A stretch of DNA of 64,000 nt, from NCBI GenBank assembly GCA_963754955.1, contig CAVWHY010000009.1:1-64000 (forward strand), in the 5' to 3' direction. This DNA is from CAVQJU01 sp963754955. GTDB taxonomy: Bacteria; Acidobacteriota; Vicinamibacteria; Vicinamibacterales; CAVVIG01. The notes beneath the pieces were generated by a model that did no database searches, was not told the DNA's origin, and saw nothing but the letters and a program-made list of their open reading frames with translations. Positions 52,601 through 62,385 of the stretch are shown piece after piece (the first letter of the stretch is position 1; the number at the start of each line of letters is the position of its first letter). The position numbers were made by a program, and so were the translations under genes.

Positions 52601-54260
52601 GAGCTCGTTCGCGCCCGCCGCGCGCTGCTGGTGCGGGTAGCGGGCGAGGCACGCTACATTGCCGTCGAAGACGCGGCCCGCTACCGCGACGCGCTCGGCG
52701 TACCGCTGCCCGCCGGGATTCCCGAATCGCTCCTCGCCGCCGCGCCCGACCCGCTCGGCAACCTGGCCAAACGCTACGCGCGTACGCACGCGCCGTTTGC
52801 CGCGCAGGCGTTTGCCGGGCGATATGCGATCGGCACCGCTGTCGCCGAAGACACCCTCGCGCGACTTACCGCCGATGGCCAGCTCGTCGAAGGCGAGTTC
52901 ACGCCCGGCGCCACCGGTCGCGAGTGGACCGACGCCGGCGTGCTGCGCCAGTTGCGGCGGCGGTCGCTCGCCAAACTGCGGCACGAGATCGAGCCGGTCG
53001 AGCAATCGGTGCTCGGACGGTTGACGACAACGTGGCAGGGAGCCGTCCGGCGCCGGCACGGGGTGGATGCGCTGCTCGATGTCAATCGAGCAGCTCCAGG
53101 GCGCGCCGCTGCCCGCATCGATCCTCGAAACCGAGATCCTTCCGGCGCGGATCGACGCGTACGATCCCGCCGACCTCGACGCCGTGACGGCGGCCGGTGA
53201 AGTCGTCTGGGTCGGCATCGAATCGCTCGGCACGAGCGACGGACGAATCGCGCTGTACCTCGCCGATCACCTGTCCCGGCTGCTTCCTCCACGCGTCGCG
53301 CAGGGCGACAACGACAAACGTGAAACCGCAATTCTCGAATTCCTCCGGGCGCACGGGGCGAGCTTCTTCGGCCCGCTTCACGAGGCAGTCGGCGGCGGCT
53401 ACCCCAACGACACGGTGACCGCGCTCTGGAATCTCGTGTGGAACGGATCGATCACGAACGACACGTTCCACGCGCTGCGCGCGTTCACGCAGGCGCGCGC
53501 GCCGCGCCGAAAACAGCGCAAGCTCGAGCCGACCGCGTTCCGCTCGCGGCGGCTGGCGCCGCCGTCCGCGGAAGGACGCTGGACGCTCGTGCAGGCCTCG
53601 AGGCCCACACAAGCCACCGCCTGGGCCGCCGCGTGGGCGAACCAGCTTCTCGCGCGCTACGGCGTCCTGACACGAGAAGCGGTCATGTCGGAAGCATCAC
53701 CGGGCGGTTTCGGCGTCGTCTACCCGGTGCTGAAGGCGATGGAGGAAAGCGGGCGGATCCGGCGCGGCTATTTCGTCGCCGGCCTCGGCGCGACGCAGTT
53801 CGCGCTCCCCGGCGCGCTCGACCTGCTTCGCTCGCTGCGCGAGCCATCGGCCGCTGTGAGCGATCAGATCGAAGTGGCCGTTCTCCCCGCGACCGATCCG
53901 GCCAATCCGTACGGGGCGACGCTCCGGTTTCCCGCATCGGCGGCCCGGAGCCCTGCGCGAATCGTGGGCGCGACCGTCATCCTGACCGACGGCGCGATCG
54001 CGGCGTGGCTGGCTCGCGGCGATCGCCAGCTCGTGACGTTTCTACCCGACAGCGAGCCGGATCGATCGAAACGCGCGCGCGCCATCGCGGAGGTGCTGAT
54101 CGATCGCGCACGATCCGGTCTCGACGCCCCGAGAGGCATGCTCATCGAAGAAATCGATGGCCTTCCGCCGTCGGCCCATCCGCTGGCGGCCTATCTCACC
54201 GAAGCCGGCTTTGTCGGCGGCGCGCTCGGGTTCCAGGCGACGTTCCATGCCAGAAGGTGA
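49686..54260 (+). CDS. lhr: Lhr-type large ATP-dependent helicase, three frame breaks
   Basis: About 1523 residues after removing three extra bases (near 52495, 52560, 53085). The helicase core has Q-like LGWPAIARRESTLILAPTGS, Walker A PTGSGKTLTA, DEIH box VIVDEIHALVPTKRG, GLSATQR and motif VI QRIGRGGHQ. The Lhr-core winged helix and WH/beta-barrel follow. After the breaks come the C-terminal parts (EDVTAWTGELVRARRALLVR, VGGGYPNDTVTALWNLVWNG) known as Lhr-CTD, including a MutM/YcaQ-like region. Lhr unwinds RNA:DNA hybrids 3'-5' and is tied to DNA repair. The nei gene starts 14 nt inside its end. Confidence 0.88.
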
Positions 54261-55083
54261 CACGATCTTCCGCACCGCGCAGGCGCTGCATCGCCATCTC
54301 GCCGGCCGCATCGTCACCCGCTTCGAATCGGTCTTTCCCGCCCTGACGCGTATCGATCACGATCGGCCGATCGCGGGACGGACGGTGGAAGGCGTCACGT
54401 CGCGCGGCAAGCACATCCTGATGGCCTTCTCGGGCGACCTCGTGCTGCACACGCACATGCGGATGAACGGCAGCTGGCACGGCTACCCGCCGGGCGCTCC
54501 GTGGAAGCGGCCGGCACGTGACATGCGCGTGCTGGTGGCCACCGCGGAGTTCGTCGCTGTCGGTTTCAACGTGCCGGTGGCGGAGCTGCTGACCGCCCGC
54601 GAACTGCAGCGTCACGACGGGCTTCGCGAGCTCGGGCCCGACCTGCTCGACGAGACCTTCGATGCCGAGGCGGCCGTCGCGCGGGCACGCGCCCAGGGAC
54701 GACTTCCCGTCGCCGACGTTCTCCTCAATCAGCGCGTCGTCGCCGGCGCCGGGAACGTCTTCAAATCAGAATGCCTGTTTATCGCCGGAGTCTACCCGTT
54801 CACACCAGTCTCGGCGGTGTCCGACGCGGAACTGGCCCGGATCGTGGGGATCGCGCGCGACATGCTGCGCGCGAACACGCGGAAAGGCGCCCGCGCCTGG
54901 CGCCGTCGCGAGGACGCCGGACGCGGGACAGCCTCGATCGCGGCGGCGCGCTCTGGGTCTACGGACGCGGCGGAAAACCCTGCAGAAAATGCGGGACGCC
55001 GATTCAGGCGAAGAAGACCGGGCATCGACGCCCGGCTCACGTACTGGTGCCCGCGGTGCCAGCCAACGCCTACCGCTGCGTGA
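54247..55083 (+). CDS. Nei/Fpg-family DNA glycosylase, frame breaks near the zinc finger
   Basis: About 277 residues from 54247 (MPEGDTIFRTAQALHRHLAG). Proline 2 and glutamate 3 are the catalytic residues; LVLHTHMRMNGSWH is the core. Codons near 54905-55020 are out of frame: the zinc-finger half YGRGGKPCRKCGTPIQAKK reads in another frame, then the original frame returns with LTYWCPRCQP. Net three extra bases would explain it. CRKC and CPRC are the zinc ligands. MPEGDT is typical of Nei2-like endonuclease VIII rather than Fpg. Overlap with lhr mirrors the mycobacterial lhr-nei arrangement. Confidence 0.84.
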   Translation: MPEGDTIFRTAQALHRHLAGRIVTRFESVFPALTRIDHDRPIAGRTVEGVTSRGKHILMAFSGDLVLHTHMRMNGSWHGYPPGAPWKRPARDMRVLVATAEFVAVGFNVPVAELLTARELQRHDGLRELGPDLLDETFDAEAAVARARAQGRLPVADVLLNQRVVAGAGNVFKSECLFIAGVYPFTPVSAVSDAELARIVGIARDMLRANTRKGARAWRRREDAGRGTASIAAARSGSTDAAENPAENAGRRFRRRRPGIDARLTYWCPRCQPTPTAA

Positions 55084-55369
55084 GCCGCTTCGTGATGGCC
55101 GATTCCTCGACCTCGCGCCACTGACCGTTGACCCGCACGACGAATCGGCCGACGAGCCTGTTGTTCTTCACGTCTTCGACGCGAAACCCGATGTCGTTCC
55201 CGGAGATGATCCGGCCGGGATCGTCTTGAGCGGGCGGCACACCGCGGGCAGGCGGCGCAGGGGCCGGCGGCAGAGGGATTGCCTGCGGCGGCGCTTGTCC
55301 GGATGCCCACACGCCGACTGCGAACATCGAGAGCAACCAGACGAAAGCGACAAGAGGCAGCTTTCTCAT
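55070..55369 (-). CDS. small secreted hypothetical protein
   Basis: A 99-residue protein with a signal peptide (MRKLPLVAFVWLLSMFAVGV, then WASGQA), a proline-rich linker and a beta-rich domain (GNDIGFRVEDVKNNRLVGRF, then VVRVNGQWREVEE). Not recognised as a known family. It overlaps the 3' end of the plus-strand glycosylase gene by 14 nt and lies 10 bp from the next secreted protein gene, on the same strand. Confidence 0.65.
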   Translation of the reverse strand: MRKLPLVAFVWLLSMFAVGVWASGQAPPQAIPLPPAPAPPARGVPPAQDDPGRIISGNDIGFRVEDVKNNRLVGRFVVRVNGQWREVEESAITKRLTQR

Positions 55370-55379
55370 CGATGTCTCC

Positions 55380-56181
55380 TCACCGCTGGCCGTGGTGATC
55401 GTCGTTCTGCAGAAACTTGCCGTCCTGCTCGACGCAGTGCGGCGACTCCTCGAGCGGCTCGGTAGACGGCTTGATCAGACGCGCCGGCATCGTCCACGGC
55501 GCGGTGAGGACTTTGGGGTCGTCGACCGTCGACCTGATACGCCAGGTTCTCCCCGGTGCGCCAGAACCGCTCGGTGACGCGCATCGCGTCGCTGTGGAAG
55601 TAGCCGCCCTCGCCGAACCATGTTTCTTCGACGAACCCAACCGCCTCGACGACCAGCGTGTTGCCTTCCCAGCGGCCGACCGAATGGCCGTAGTACGACG
55701 GGTTGGGATCCTTGCTGAGCGGACGTCCGTCGGTGGGAATGATTCGATACGGATCCCCGGAGATGTCCTCGTAGAGGAAGATCATCTCGTTCGGCAGCTG
55801 GACGATGCGCCGCGGCGGCCCGATGCGGGGCACGCCGGGCTTGCCGCAGTAGAACACCGCATCGGTCTTGCTCTCGTGATCGAACAGATCCTTCACCTTC
55901 GCGCGGAGCTCGGGTTTGTACGAGGGCTCGGGTGTCGAGGGCAGCGCGCCCGGCACGGCGGTCGCCGCGCGTCGGCCGCTGGCGTCGACGCCTTTCACCG
56001 TGGTGGCGCCGTTGGCCTGGCGCTTGATGGCAAGCGGCGGCAAATCGATCGAGAAGAGCCAGGTGCCGCTCAGATCGGGATGGGCGGCGGCCCGGCCGGC
56101 CGTGGGAGGCGCAGTCTGGCCGGCGCCGAGCGCCGCGGTCAGAGTCACGATGGCTGCAAGGACGGTGAGCTGTTTCTTCAT
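55380..56181 (-). CDS. secreted hypothetical protein of an Acidobacteria-type family, one frame break
   Basis: From 56181 MKKQLTVLAAIVTLTAALGA is a Sec signal ending near GQTAPP. The mature part contains HPDLSGTWLFSIDLPPL, DAVFYCGKPGVPRIGPPRRI, NEMIFLYEDISGDPYRIIPT and PSYYGHSVGRWEGNTLVVEA, a motif set frequent in Acidobacteria secreted proteins of unknown role. Near 55520 one extra base shifts the frame to VDDPKVLTAPWTMPARLIKP, ending at 55380. About 266 residues. It is followed upstream by a DUF6152 gene, a common pairing. Confidence 0.75.
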
Positions 56182-56194
56182 CGTTCTCCTCCCG

Positions 56195-56581
56195 CTATGG
56201 TGCGGCGCCGCCGGGTGGCACGAGCTCGAGCGAGCTGCCATCCGCGTAGGTGATCTTGACCAGATATCCGTACTGCGAGCCGTCCTTCGCGCGGTTCCCT
56301 TCGACCGTGATGGGCTGGCCGATCGCCTTCGAGAAATCCGCGCGGCTCACGCCGACGCGCCGGAACCAGGCCGGCGGGTTGCTCTCGAACTTCCAGGGCC
56401 CGTCTTTCGCCGTCATGAAGACGACGATGTGGGGGTTCACCCAGTCGACCTTCGTGAGCGTGCCGGCGAGCGTCATCCGGTGTGTGACGTCGAATTCGGC
56501 GGTGGTCGAATGATGGGCAACGAGCGGAAACGAGGCGAGAACCAGCAGCAGGCCCGCGAGCAGAGCGCGTTTCACGTTCAC
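56195..56581 (-). CDS. DUF6152 secreted protein
   Basis: A 128-residue protein: signal peptide MNVKRALLAGLLLVLASFPL, then VAHHSTTAEFDVTHRMTLAG and TLTKVDWVNPHIVVFMTAKD, the core of DUF6152. Function unknown; members often stand next to the secreted family found just downstream. The mature protein starts with a histidine pair (AHHS), which may bind metal. Confidence 0.85.
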   Translation of the reverse strand: MNVKRALLAGLLLVLASFPLVAHHSTTAEFDVTHRMTLAGTLTKVDWVNPHIVVFMTAKDGPWKFESNPPAWFRRVGVSRADFSKAIGQPITVEGNRAKDGSQYGYLVKITYADGSSLELVPPGGAAP

Positions 56582-56628
56582 CTCCCGTCCGGCTGCGCCG
56601 AACGCGACGGGTCTATTGGCGCCCGCCT

Positions 56629-56823
56629 TCAGGCGGACGCAGCGAGGAGTGCCACCGCCGAGCGAACCAGGGGATCGAGGCCGGCGCCGCCGTCGCGATA
56701 ATGCGTGACGATCTCACGCCGCATCCGCGGGTCCCAATAACGCTTGATGTGGCTCGCGACGCTCTGGGCCGCGACGGCCTTGTCGGCCTCGGCGTTGAAG
56801 AAGGAGCCGATGTCGTTCGCCAT
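56629..56823 (-). CDS. fdsD: formate dehydrogenase subunit delta
   Basis: A 64-residue protein (MANDIGSFFNAEADKAVAAQ, then HIKRYWDPRMRREIVTHYR) resembling the FdsD subunit of NAD-dependent formate dehydrogenases, which helps assembly or stability. In the overlong reading frame it would be fused to the alpha subunit, but that fusion arises only from a frame break; the true fdsA stop at 56844 lies 20 bp upstream. Confidence 0.85.
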   Translation of the reverse strand: MANDIGSFFNAEADKAVAAQSVASHIKRYWDPRMRREIVTHYRDGGAGLDPLVRSAVALLAASA

Positions 56824-56843
56824 CGAAACGAGACGCTCTGCCC

Positions 56844-59695
56844 TCACGCGTGGGTCGCCTCGCGTCCCTTGAGCAACTCGAGCTGATGGTCGGTGAACTC
56901 GTGGAACCGCTTCTGCCACTCCGACGGCTGGTTGACCTTGACGATCTCGACCGCCGTCACCTTGTACTCGGGGCAGTTGGTCGCCCAGTCCGAGTTCTCC
57001 GTCGTCACGACGTTGGCGCCGGATTCCGGGAAGTGGAACGTCGTGTAGACGACGCCCGGCCGCACGCGATCCGTGACGCTGCGCAGGCAGCACGATCTCA
57101 CCGGATCGGCTCGTCAGGCCGACCGTGTCGCCGTCCTTGATGCCGCGGGTTTCGGCGTCGTGCGGGTGGATTTCGAGCACGTCGGCCGACGCCCATGCCA
57201 CGTTGCTCGTGCGGCGTGTCTGCGCTCCGACGTTGTACTGCGTCAGGATGCGGCCCGTCGTCAGCAGCAGCGGGAATTTGCGAGTGGCGCGTTCGCTCGT
57301 CGGCACGAACTCGGTGACGAAGAACTTGCCCTTGCCGCGGACGAAGTGCCCGACGTGCATCGTCGGCGTGCCTTCCGGCGCCTCGTCGGTGCACGGCCAC
57401 TGGATGCTGCCGAGCCGATCGAGCTTCTCGTAGGAGAACGCGCTGAACGTCGGCGTCAGGCGCGCGATCTCGTCCATGATTTCGGACGGGTGCCGGTAGT
57501 GCATCGGATAGCCGAGCGCGTTCGACAGCAGAACGGTAACTTCCCAGTCCTCGAACCCGGCGCGCGGCTCCATCACCTTGCGGACGGGCGAGACGCGGCG
57601 CTCGGCGTTGGTGAACGTCCCGTTCTTTTCGAGGAACGACGATCCGGGCAGGAACACGTGCGCGTATTTCGCCGTTTCGTTCAGGAACAGATCCTGAACG
57701 ACGATGCATTCCATCGCCTCGAAGGCGGCGGTCACGTGATGCGTGTCGGGATCGGACTGCGCGGGATCCTCGCCCTGGATGTACATGCCCTTGAAGCTGC
57801 CGTCGAGCGCGGCTTCGAACATGTTCGGAATGCGCAGGCCGGGCTCGGCGACGAGCGGAACGCCCCAGTCCTTCTCGAACGCCGCGCGCGTCGCGTCGTC
57901 CGACACGTGACGGTAGCCGCTGAACTCGTGCGGGAACGAACCCATGTCGCACGAGCCCTGGACGTTGTTCTGGCCGCGCAGCGGGTTGATGCCGACGCCT
58001 TCGCGGCCGACGTTGCCCGTGGCCATCGCCAGGTTCGCGATGCACATCACCATCGTCGATCCCTGGCTGTGTTCGGTGACGCCGAGGCCGTAGTAGATGG
58101 CGCCGTTGCCGGCCGTCGCGTACAGCCGCGCGGCCTCGCGCACCAGTTCCGGCTTCACGCCGGTGGACGCCGCCGTGTTCTCGGGCGAGTTGCGATCCTC
58201 GGCGACGAACGCCTTCCACTTGTTGTACGAGTCGACCTCGCATCGCTCGGCGACGTACTGTTCCTTGGTCAGCCCCTCGGTGACGATGACGTGCGCGAGC
58301 GAGTTGAACAGCGCGACGTTGGTGCCGGGACGCACCGGCAGGTGCAGCTGCGCCTCGATGTGCGGCGTCCTGACCAGCGCGATCTCGCGCGGATCGATGA
58401 CGATCAGCTTCGCGCCCTGGCGCAGCCGCCGCTTGAGCTGCGACGCGAACACCGGGTGACCCTCGGTCGGATTGGCGCCGACGACGATGATGGCGTCGGC
58501 CTTCATCACCGAGTCGAACGCCTGCGTGCCGGCGGATTCGCCGATCGTGTTCTTCAGGCCGTAGCCGGTCGGCGAGTGGCAGACGCGCGCGCAGGTGTCG
58601 ACGTTGTTGTTGCCGAACGCGGCGCGTACCAGCTTCTGGACGAGGAACGTCTCTTCGTTCGTGCAGCGCGACGAGGTGATGCCGCCGATCGAGTCGCGGC
58701 CGTACTTCGCCTGGATGCGCTTGAACTCGCTGGCCGCGTGGCCGATCGCCTCTTCCCAGCTGACCTGCCGCCACGGATCGTCGATCGACTTGCGGATCAT
58801 CGGCGTCGTGATGCGATCGGGGTGCGTGGCGTAGCCGTAGGCGAAGCGGCCCTTGACGCAGGCGTGGCCGTGGTTGGCGTGGCCGTCCCGGTTCGGCACC
58901 ATGCGGACGACTTCGTCGTCCCTCGACTCGGCGTTGAACGAGCAGCCGACGCCGCAGTACGCGCACGTGGTCGTCGTGACCTTCGTCGGCTGACCGATCT
59001 GGATCAGCGACTTCTCCGCCAGCGCCCCGGTCGGGCACGCCTCGACGCACGCGCCGCACGACACGCACTCAGACTCGAGGAAGGACTCGTTCTGGCTCGC
59101 GGAGACTTTCGAACCGAAGCCGCGGCCCTGAATCGTCAGCGCCAGCGTCCCCTGCACTTCGTCGCACGCGCGCACGCAGCGCGAGCAGACGATGCACTCG
59201 GACTGATCGAAGGTGAAGTAGGGGTTGCTCTCGTCCTTGGCGGCGTGCAGGTGGTTCTTGCCGTTGACGCCGTACCGCATGCCGGTGACGCCGAGCTTCG
59301 CCGCCATGTCGTGCACTTCGCAGCGCGCGCTCGCGGAGGTCGAGCCGCAGTCAGCCGGATGGTCGGAGAGATAGAGCTCCATCACGCTGTTGCGGAGCTG
59401 CGACAGCTTCGTGACTGTGGGTCCTGACCTTGATGCCGTCGGCGACGAGCGTCGTGCACGACGCCGGGTAGCCGCGCCGGCCCTCGATCTCGACGAGGCA
59501 CAGCCGGCACGAGCCGAACGCCTTCAGCGTGTCGGTGGCGCACAGCTTCGGCACGTCGTTGCCGACGGCGGCCGCGGCGCGCATGATCGACGTGCCCTCG
59601 GGCACGGTGACCGGCGTGCCGTCGATCTCGAGCGTGACCAGCTTGTCGCCGGCAATGACCGGCGTCCCTTGATCGTGATAGCCCGTTGAATACAT
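56844..59695 (-). CDS. fdsA: NAD-dependent formate dehydrogenase alpha subunit, two frame breaks
   Basis: About 949 residues after removing extra bases near 59410 and 57085. The N-part (from 59695) has a 2Fe-2S domain (LCATDTLKAFGSCRLCLVEI) and histidine-ligated cluster region as in NuoG. 4Fe-4S ligands follow in CIVCSRCVRACDEV and CVSCGACVEACPTGA, then the catalytic domain (CAYCGVGCSFN). The Mo site cysteine lies in RVCHSPTGYGLK, so it is a cysteine, not selenocysteine enzyme. The C-terminal LRSVTDRVRPGVVYTTFHFP, then ending LKGREATHA reads in the repaired frame. It oxidises formate and passes electrons to the FdsB/G NADH module. Confidence 0.93.
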
Positions 59696-59710
59696 ATGAA
59701 ACTCTATGGA

Positions 59711-59758
59711 GCGCGGGCTTTCAGCCCCGCGAACGCGGCCCTGAAAGGGCCGCGCTAC
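59711..59758. repeat. extragenic two-palindrome element between fdsB and fdsA
   Basis: GCGCGGGCTTTCAGCCCCGC, then GCGGCCCTGAAAGGGCCGCG followed by CTAC. The CTA read on the minus strand is the TAG stop of fdsB. The architecture matches 36290-36343 and 11871-11924. Confidence 0.85.
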
Positions 59759-61302
59759 CCTTCAAAATCTTCCCGGAAATGACGCATCGCGCTCTGTACC
59801 GGGTAGGGGGTCAGGCCCCCTAAGCCACATAGCGAACCATTCAACATGGTATCGCAAAGTTCTTCGACGAGAGCCAGGTTGCCGTCCCGGTTCTCGCCGG
59901 AAATCACGCGGTCCATGACCTCGACTCCCCGGGTCGAACCGATGCGGCAGGGCGTGCATTTCCCGCAGGACTCGATGGCGCAGAACTCCATGGCGTAGCG
60001 GGCCATCCGGGCCATGTCCACGGTGTCGTCGAACACGACGACGCCGCCGTGGCCGAGGAGCGCCTGGATGTTCGCGAACGCTTCGTAGTCGAGCGCCGTG
60101 TCGAATTGCGACTCGGGCAGATAGGCGCCGAGAGGACCGCCGACCTGGACCGCACGGATCGGCCGACCCGAGGCACTGCCTCCGCCGTAGTCGTAGAGAA
60201 TCTCGCGGAGCGTGACGCCGAATGCCCGCTCGATCAGACCGCCGCGCTTGATGTTGCCGCCGAGCTGGATCGTCAGCGTGCCGCGCGACCGCCCCACGCC
60301 GAAGTCGCGGTAGAACGCGCTGCCCTTCTGAAGAATGATGGGCACGCTCGCGAGCGACATGACGTTGTTGACGATCGTCGGCTGGCCGAACAGTCCCTTG
60401 ATCGCGGGCAGCGGCGGCCGCGGCCGGATTTCGCCGCGCTTGCCCTCGAGGCTCTCGAGCATCGAGGTTTCCTCGCCGCAGATGTACGCGCCGGCGCCGA
60501 GCCGGACTTCGAGATCGAACCGTTTGCCGGTGCCGCGGATGTTCCCGCCAAGGTAGCCCTGTGCATACGCGGCCGCGATCGCCGCGTCGAGCGCGCGATG
60601 CGCATGCGGGTATTCGAACCGCAGATAGATGTAACCCTGCGTCGCGCCGACGGCGACCGCCGCGATCGTCATGCCCTCGATCAGGCAGAACGGATCGCCT
60701 TCCATCAGCATGCGATCGGCGAACGTGCCGGAGTCGCCTTCGTCGGCGTTGCACGTGATGTACTTCTGATCGGCCGGGGCATCGGCCACCGTCTTCCACT
60801 TGATGCCGGTGGGAAAGGCGGCGCCGCCGCGGCCGCGCAGGCCGGACTCGGTCACTTCCTTGACGATGTCCTCGGAACTCATCGACATTGCGCGCATGAG
60901 GCCCTGGTAACCGTCGTGCGCGATGTAGTCGTCGAGGCTGACTGGATCGGTCACGCCGACGCGGGCGAAGGTGAGCCGCTCCTGCTTCGCGAAGTACGGG
61001 ATCGACTCGACCGGGCCGACGTTCAGCGGATGCGGACCGCCTTTGAGAAAATCCGCGTCGAAGAGCGACCGGACGTCGGCGGCTGACACCGGTCCGTAGC
61101 CGATGCGTCCATTCGACAGCGCCACCTCGACGAGCGGCTCGAGCCAGACCATGCCGCGGGTGCCGTTGCGGACGATGGCGATCTCGATCTTTCGAGCGCG
61201 TGCTTCTGCGGCGATCGCCTCCGCGACCTCTTCCGCGCCGAGCGACAGCGACGCTGCATCACGGGGGACATAGACCGTCGTGATCACGATCGCTTCTCCC
61301 AC
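59755..61302 (-). CDS. fdsB: NAD-dependent formate dehydrogenase beta subunit (NADH/FMN)
   Basis: A 515-residue NuoF-like subunit with an N-terminal thioredoxin-like extension. GLRGRGGAAFPTGIKW, CNADEGDSGTFADRML, YICGEETSMLESLEG and ESCGKCTPCRIGSTRG give the NADH, FMN and 4Fe-4S sites. It reduces NAD+ with electrons from FdsA. It overlaps fdsG by 19 nt. The stop codon comes from the palindrome element just downstream. Confidence 0.94.
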   Translation of the reverse strand: MGEAIVITTVYVPRDAASLSLGAEEVAEAIAAEARARKIEIAIVRNGTRGMVWLEPLVEVALSNGRIGYGPVSAADVRSLFDADFLKGGPHPLNVGPVESIPYFAKQERLTFARVGVTDPVSLDDYIAHDGYQGLMRAMSMSSEDIVKEVTESGLRGRGGAAFPTGIKWKTVADAPADQKYITCNADEGDSGTFADRMLMEGDPFCLIEGMTIAAVAVGATQGYIYLRFEYPHAHRALDAAIAAAYAQGYLGGNIRGTGKRFDLEVRLGAGAYICGEETSMLESLEGKRGEIRPRPPLPAIKGLFGQPTIVNNVMSLASVPIILQKGSAFYRDFGVGRSRGTLTIQLGGNIKRGGLIERAFGVTLREILYDYGGGSASGRPIRAVQVGGPLGAYLPESQFDTALDYEAFANIQALLGHGGVVVFDDTVDMARMARYAMEFCAIESCGKCTPCRIGSTRGVEVMDRVISGENRDGNLALVEELCDTMLNGSLCGLGGLTPYPVQSAMRHFREDFEG

Positions 61303-61766
61303 TTCGCGAGGATCGCGTCGAAACGCTCAGGCGTGACGCGGCCGTAGAGCTCGCCGTCGATCATGATCGCCGGCGAGCACGCGCAGTTGCCCAGGCAGTA
61401 GACCGGCTCGAACGAAAACGCGCCGTTGGCCGTCGTGCCGTGAAAGTCGACGCCGAGCGCCGTCTTCGCGTGCGCCTCGAGCGCCCGCTGGTTCATCGAC
61501 TGGCACGCCTCGGCGCGGCACATGTGGATCGTGTGGCGTCCGGGCGGTGTCTCGCGGAAGTAGTGATAGAAGCTGATGACGCCGTGCACTTCGGCGCGCG
61601 AGAGGTTCAGTCCTTCGGCGATGATCGGCACCGCCGCGGGCGGCACGTACCCGAGGGCCTCCTGAACGGCGTGCAGGACGGGCAGCAGCGCGCCGGGCAG
61701 GTCTCTGAGCCGCGCCAACACGGCCGAGACGGTCTCCTGAGTTTTGACATCGAGAGGGGGCATCAA
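61284..61766 (-). CDS. fdsG: NAD-dependent formate dehydrogenase gamma subunit (2Fe-2S)
   Basis: A 160-residue NuoE-like subunit. VHGVISFYHYFRETPPGRHT, CRAEACQSMNQ and YCLGNCACSPAIMIDGELYG carry the 2Fe-2S ligands. First gene of the fdsG-fdsB-fdsA-fdsD run. The start (MMPPLDVKTQ) is preceded by a TAAACT box on the minus strand, a possible -10, without a clear -35. Confidence 0.93.
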   Translation of the reverse strand: MMPPLDVKTQETVSAVLARLRDLPGALLPVLHAVQEALGYVPPAAVPIIAEGLNLSRAEVHGVISFYHYFRETPPGRHTIHMCRAEACQSMNQRALEAHAKTALGVDFHGTTANGAFSFEPVYCLGNCACSPAIMIDGELYGRVTPERFDAILAKWEKRS

Positions 61767-61850
61767 CCGCTTAGTTTACTTGATGCCTCACGGCCGTGGC
61801 CATCCTTGACCAGCCTGTCGAAATGACCTTGATCGGCTCTTGATCGCGTG

Positions 61851-61880
61851 GTGCAGTGACTTGGTGACGTAGTGACTTGC
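61851..61880. repeat. 8-bp repeat (GTGACTTG) between fdsG and the four-helix-bundle pseudogene
   Basis: GTGACTTG, GTGACGTA and GTGACTTG follow each other at 8-bp spacing. Only one arm is visible. Confidence 0.6.
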
Positions 61881-61909
61881 TGCGAGACTCTCGTGCTTCG
61901 GCGATTGGG

Positions 61910-62285
61910 CTATCGAAACTCAGTGCGTTGACGGTGGCGCGCCGTACCTGCCGAGGCGGCGAAGATGTGCAGCATCTCGCCCGCTTCGATCAGCAGCCGG
62001 GCGAGTTCTGGTGAGTTTATCAGCCGGGATCGCTCGATGAACTGAAGCCAGCGCAACGTTTCGTCCGCTTCTTCGGCGACGATTCCCATGCGCGCGGTGA
62101 ACTCCGCATGCGACCGCGGCCCTCCGGGAACTTCGATAGTTCATCGCGACCGATGTGGCGGATTTTGCCAACTGATGCCGCACCGTCGGACCGGGCTCCG
62201 ATCGCGGCAACAGCTTGATCAGCGCGCAAACATCGACCGCAAACTACATCGCACGCTCCTGTAGCCGATCCGCCTGTTCGCTCAT
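61910..62285 (-). pseudogene. four-helix-bundle protein (23S rRNA IVP/S23 family), stop codon plus frame break
   Basis: Reading the minus strand from an ATG at 62285 gives MSEQADRLQERAM, then an in-frame TAG, then FAVDVCALIKLLPRSEPG and TVRHQLAKSATSVAMNYRSS. Near 62125 homology moves +1 to RSHAEFTARMGIVAEEADET, then LRWLQFIERSRLINSPELAR, ending at a TAG at 61910. Pieced together this is a typical approximately 125-residue four-helix-bundle protein, a family often encoded within or linked to rRNA intervening sequences but also scattered elsewhere. The TAG would be GAG in relatives, so the gene is broken twice, or one of the two defects is a consensus error. Confidence 0.75.
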
Positions 62286-62385
62286 CGGCGATCTGCTTGA
62301 CCACAATCGATGCCGCGTCAGGAGCCGTGATTGCGAGACAGCAGCGCTGCCAAATACCAGACCACTCGATCACTCGATCGCCCCA

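Noticed and set aside
58560..58600. Selenocysteine formate dehydrogenase
   Set aside because: The active-site residue in RVCHSPTG is encoded as cysteine and no in-frame TGA is needed there.
56629..59385. Apparent fusion of formate dehydrogenase alpha with FdsD
   Set aside because: The fusion passes through about 85 out-of-frame codons; correcting one extra base near 57085 gives separate fdsA and fdsD.
57073..59427. 784-codon plus-strand open frame
   Set aside because: Antisense to fdsA, with no recognisable motif and a composition typical of complement-strand shadows.
14583..59695. Programmed +1 ribosomal frameshifting as a genome-wide system
   Set aside because: Sites share no common slippery motif that I can see and occur in unrelated genes; consensus insertion errors explain them more simply.
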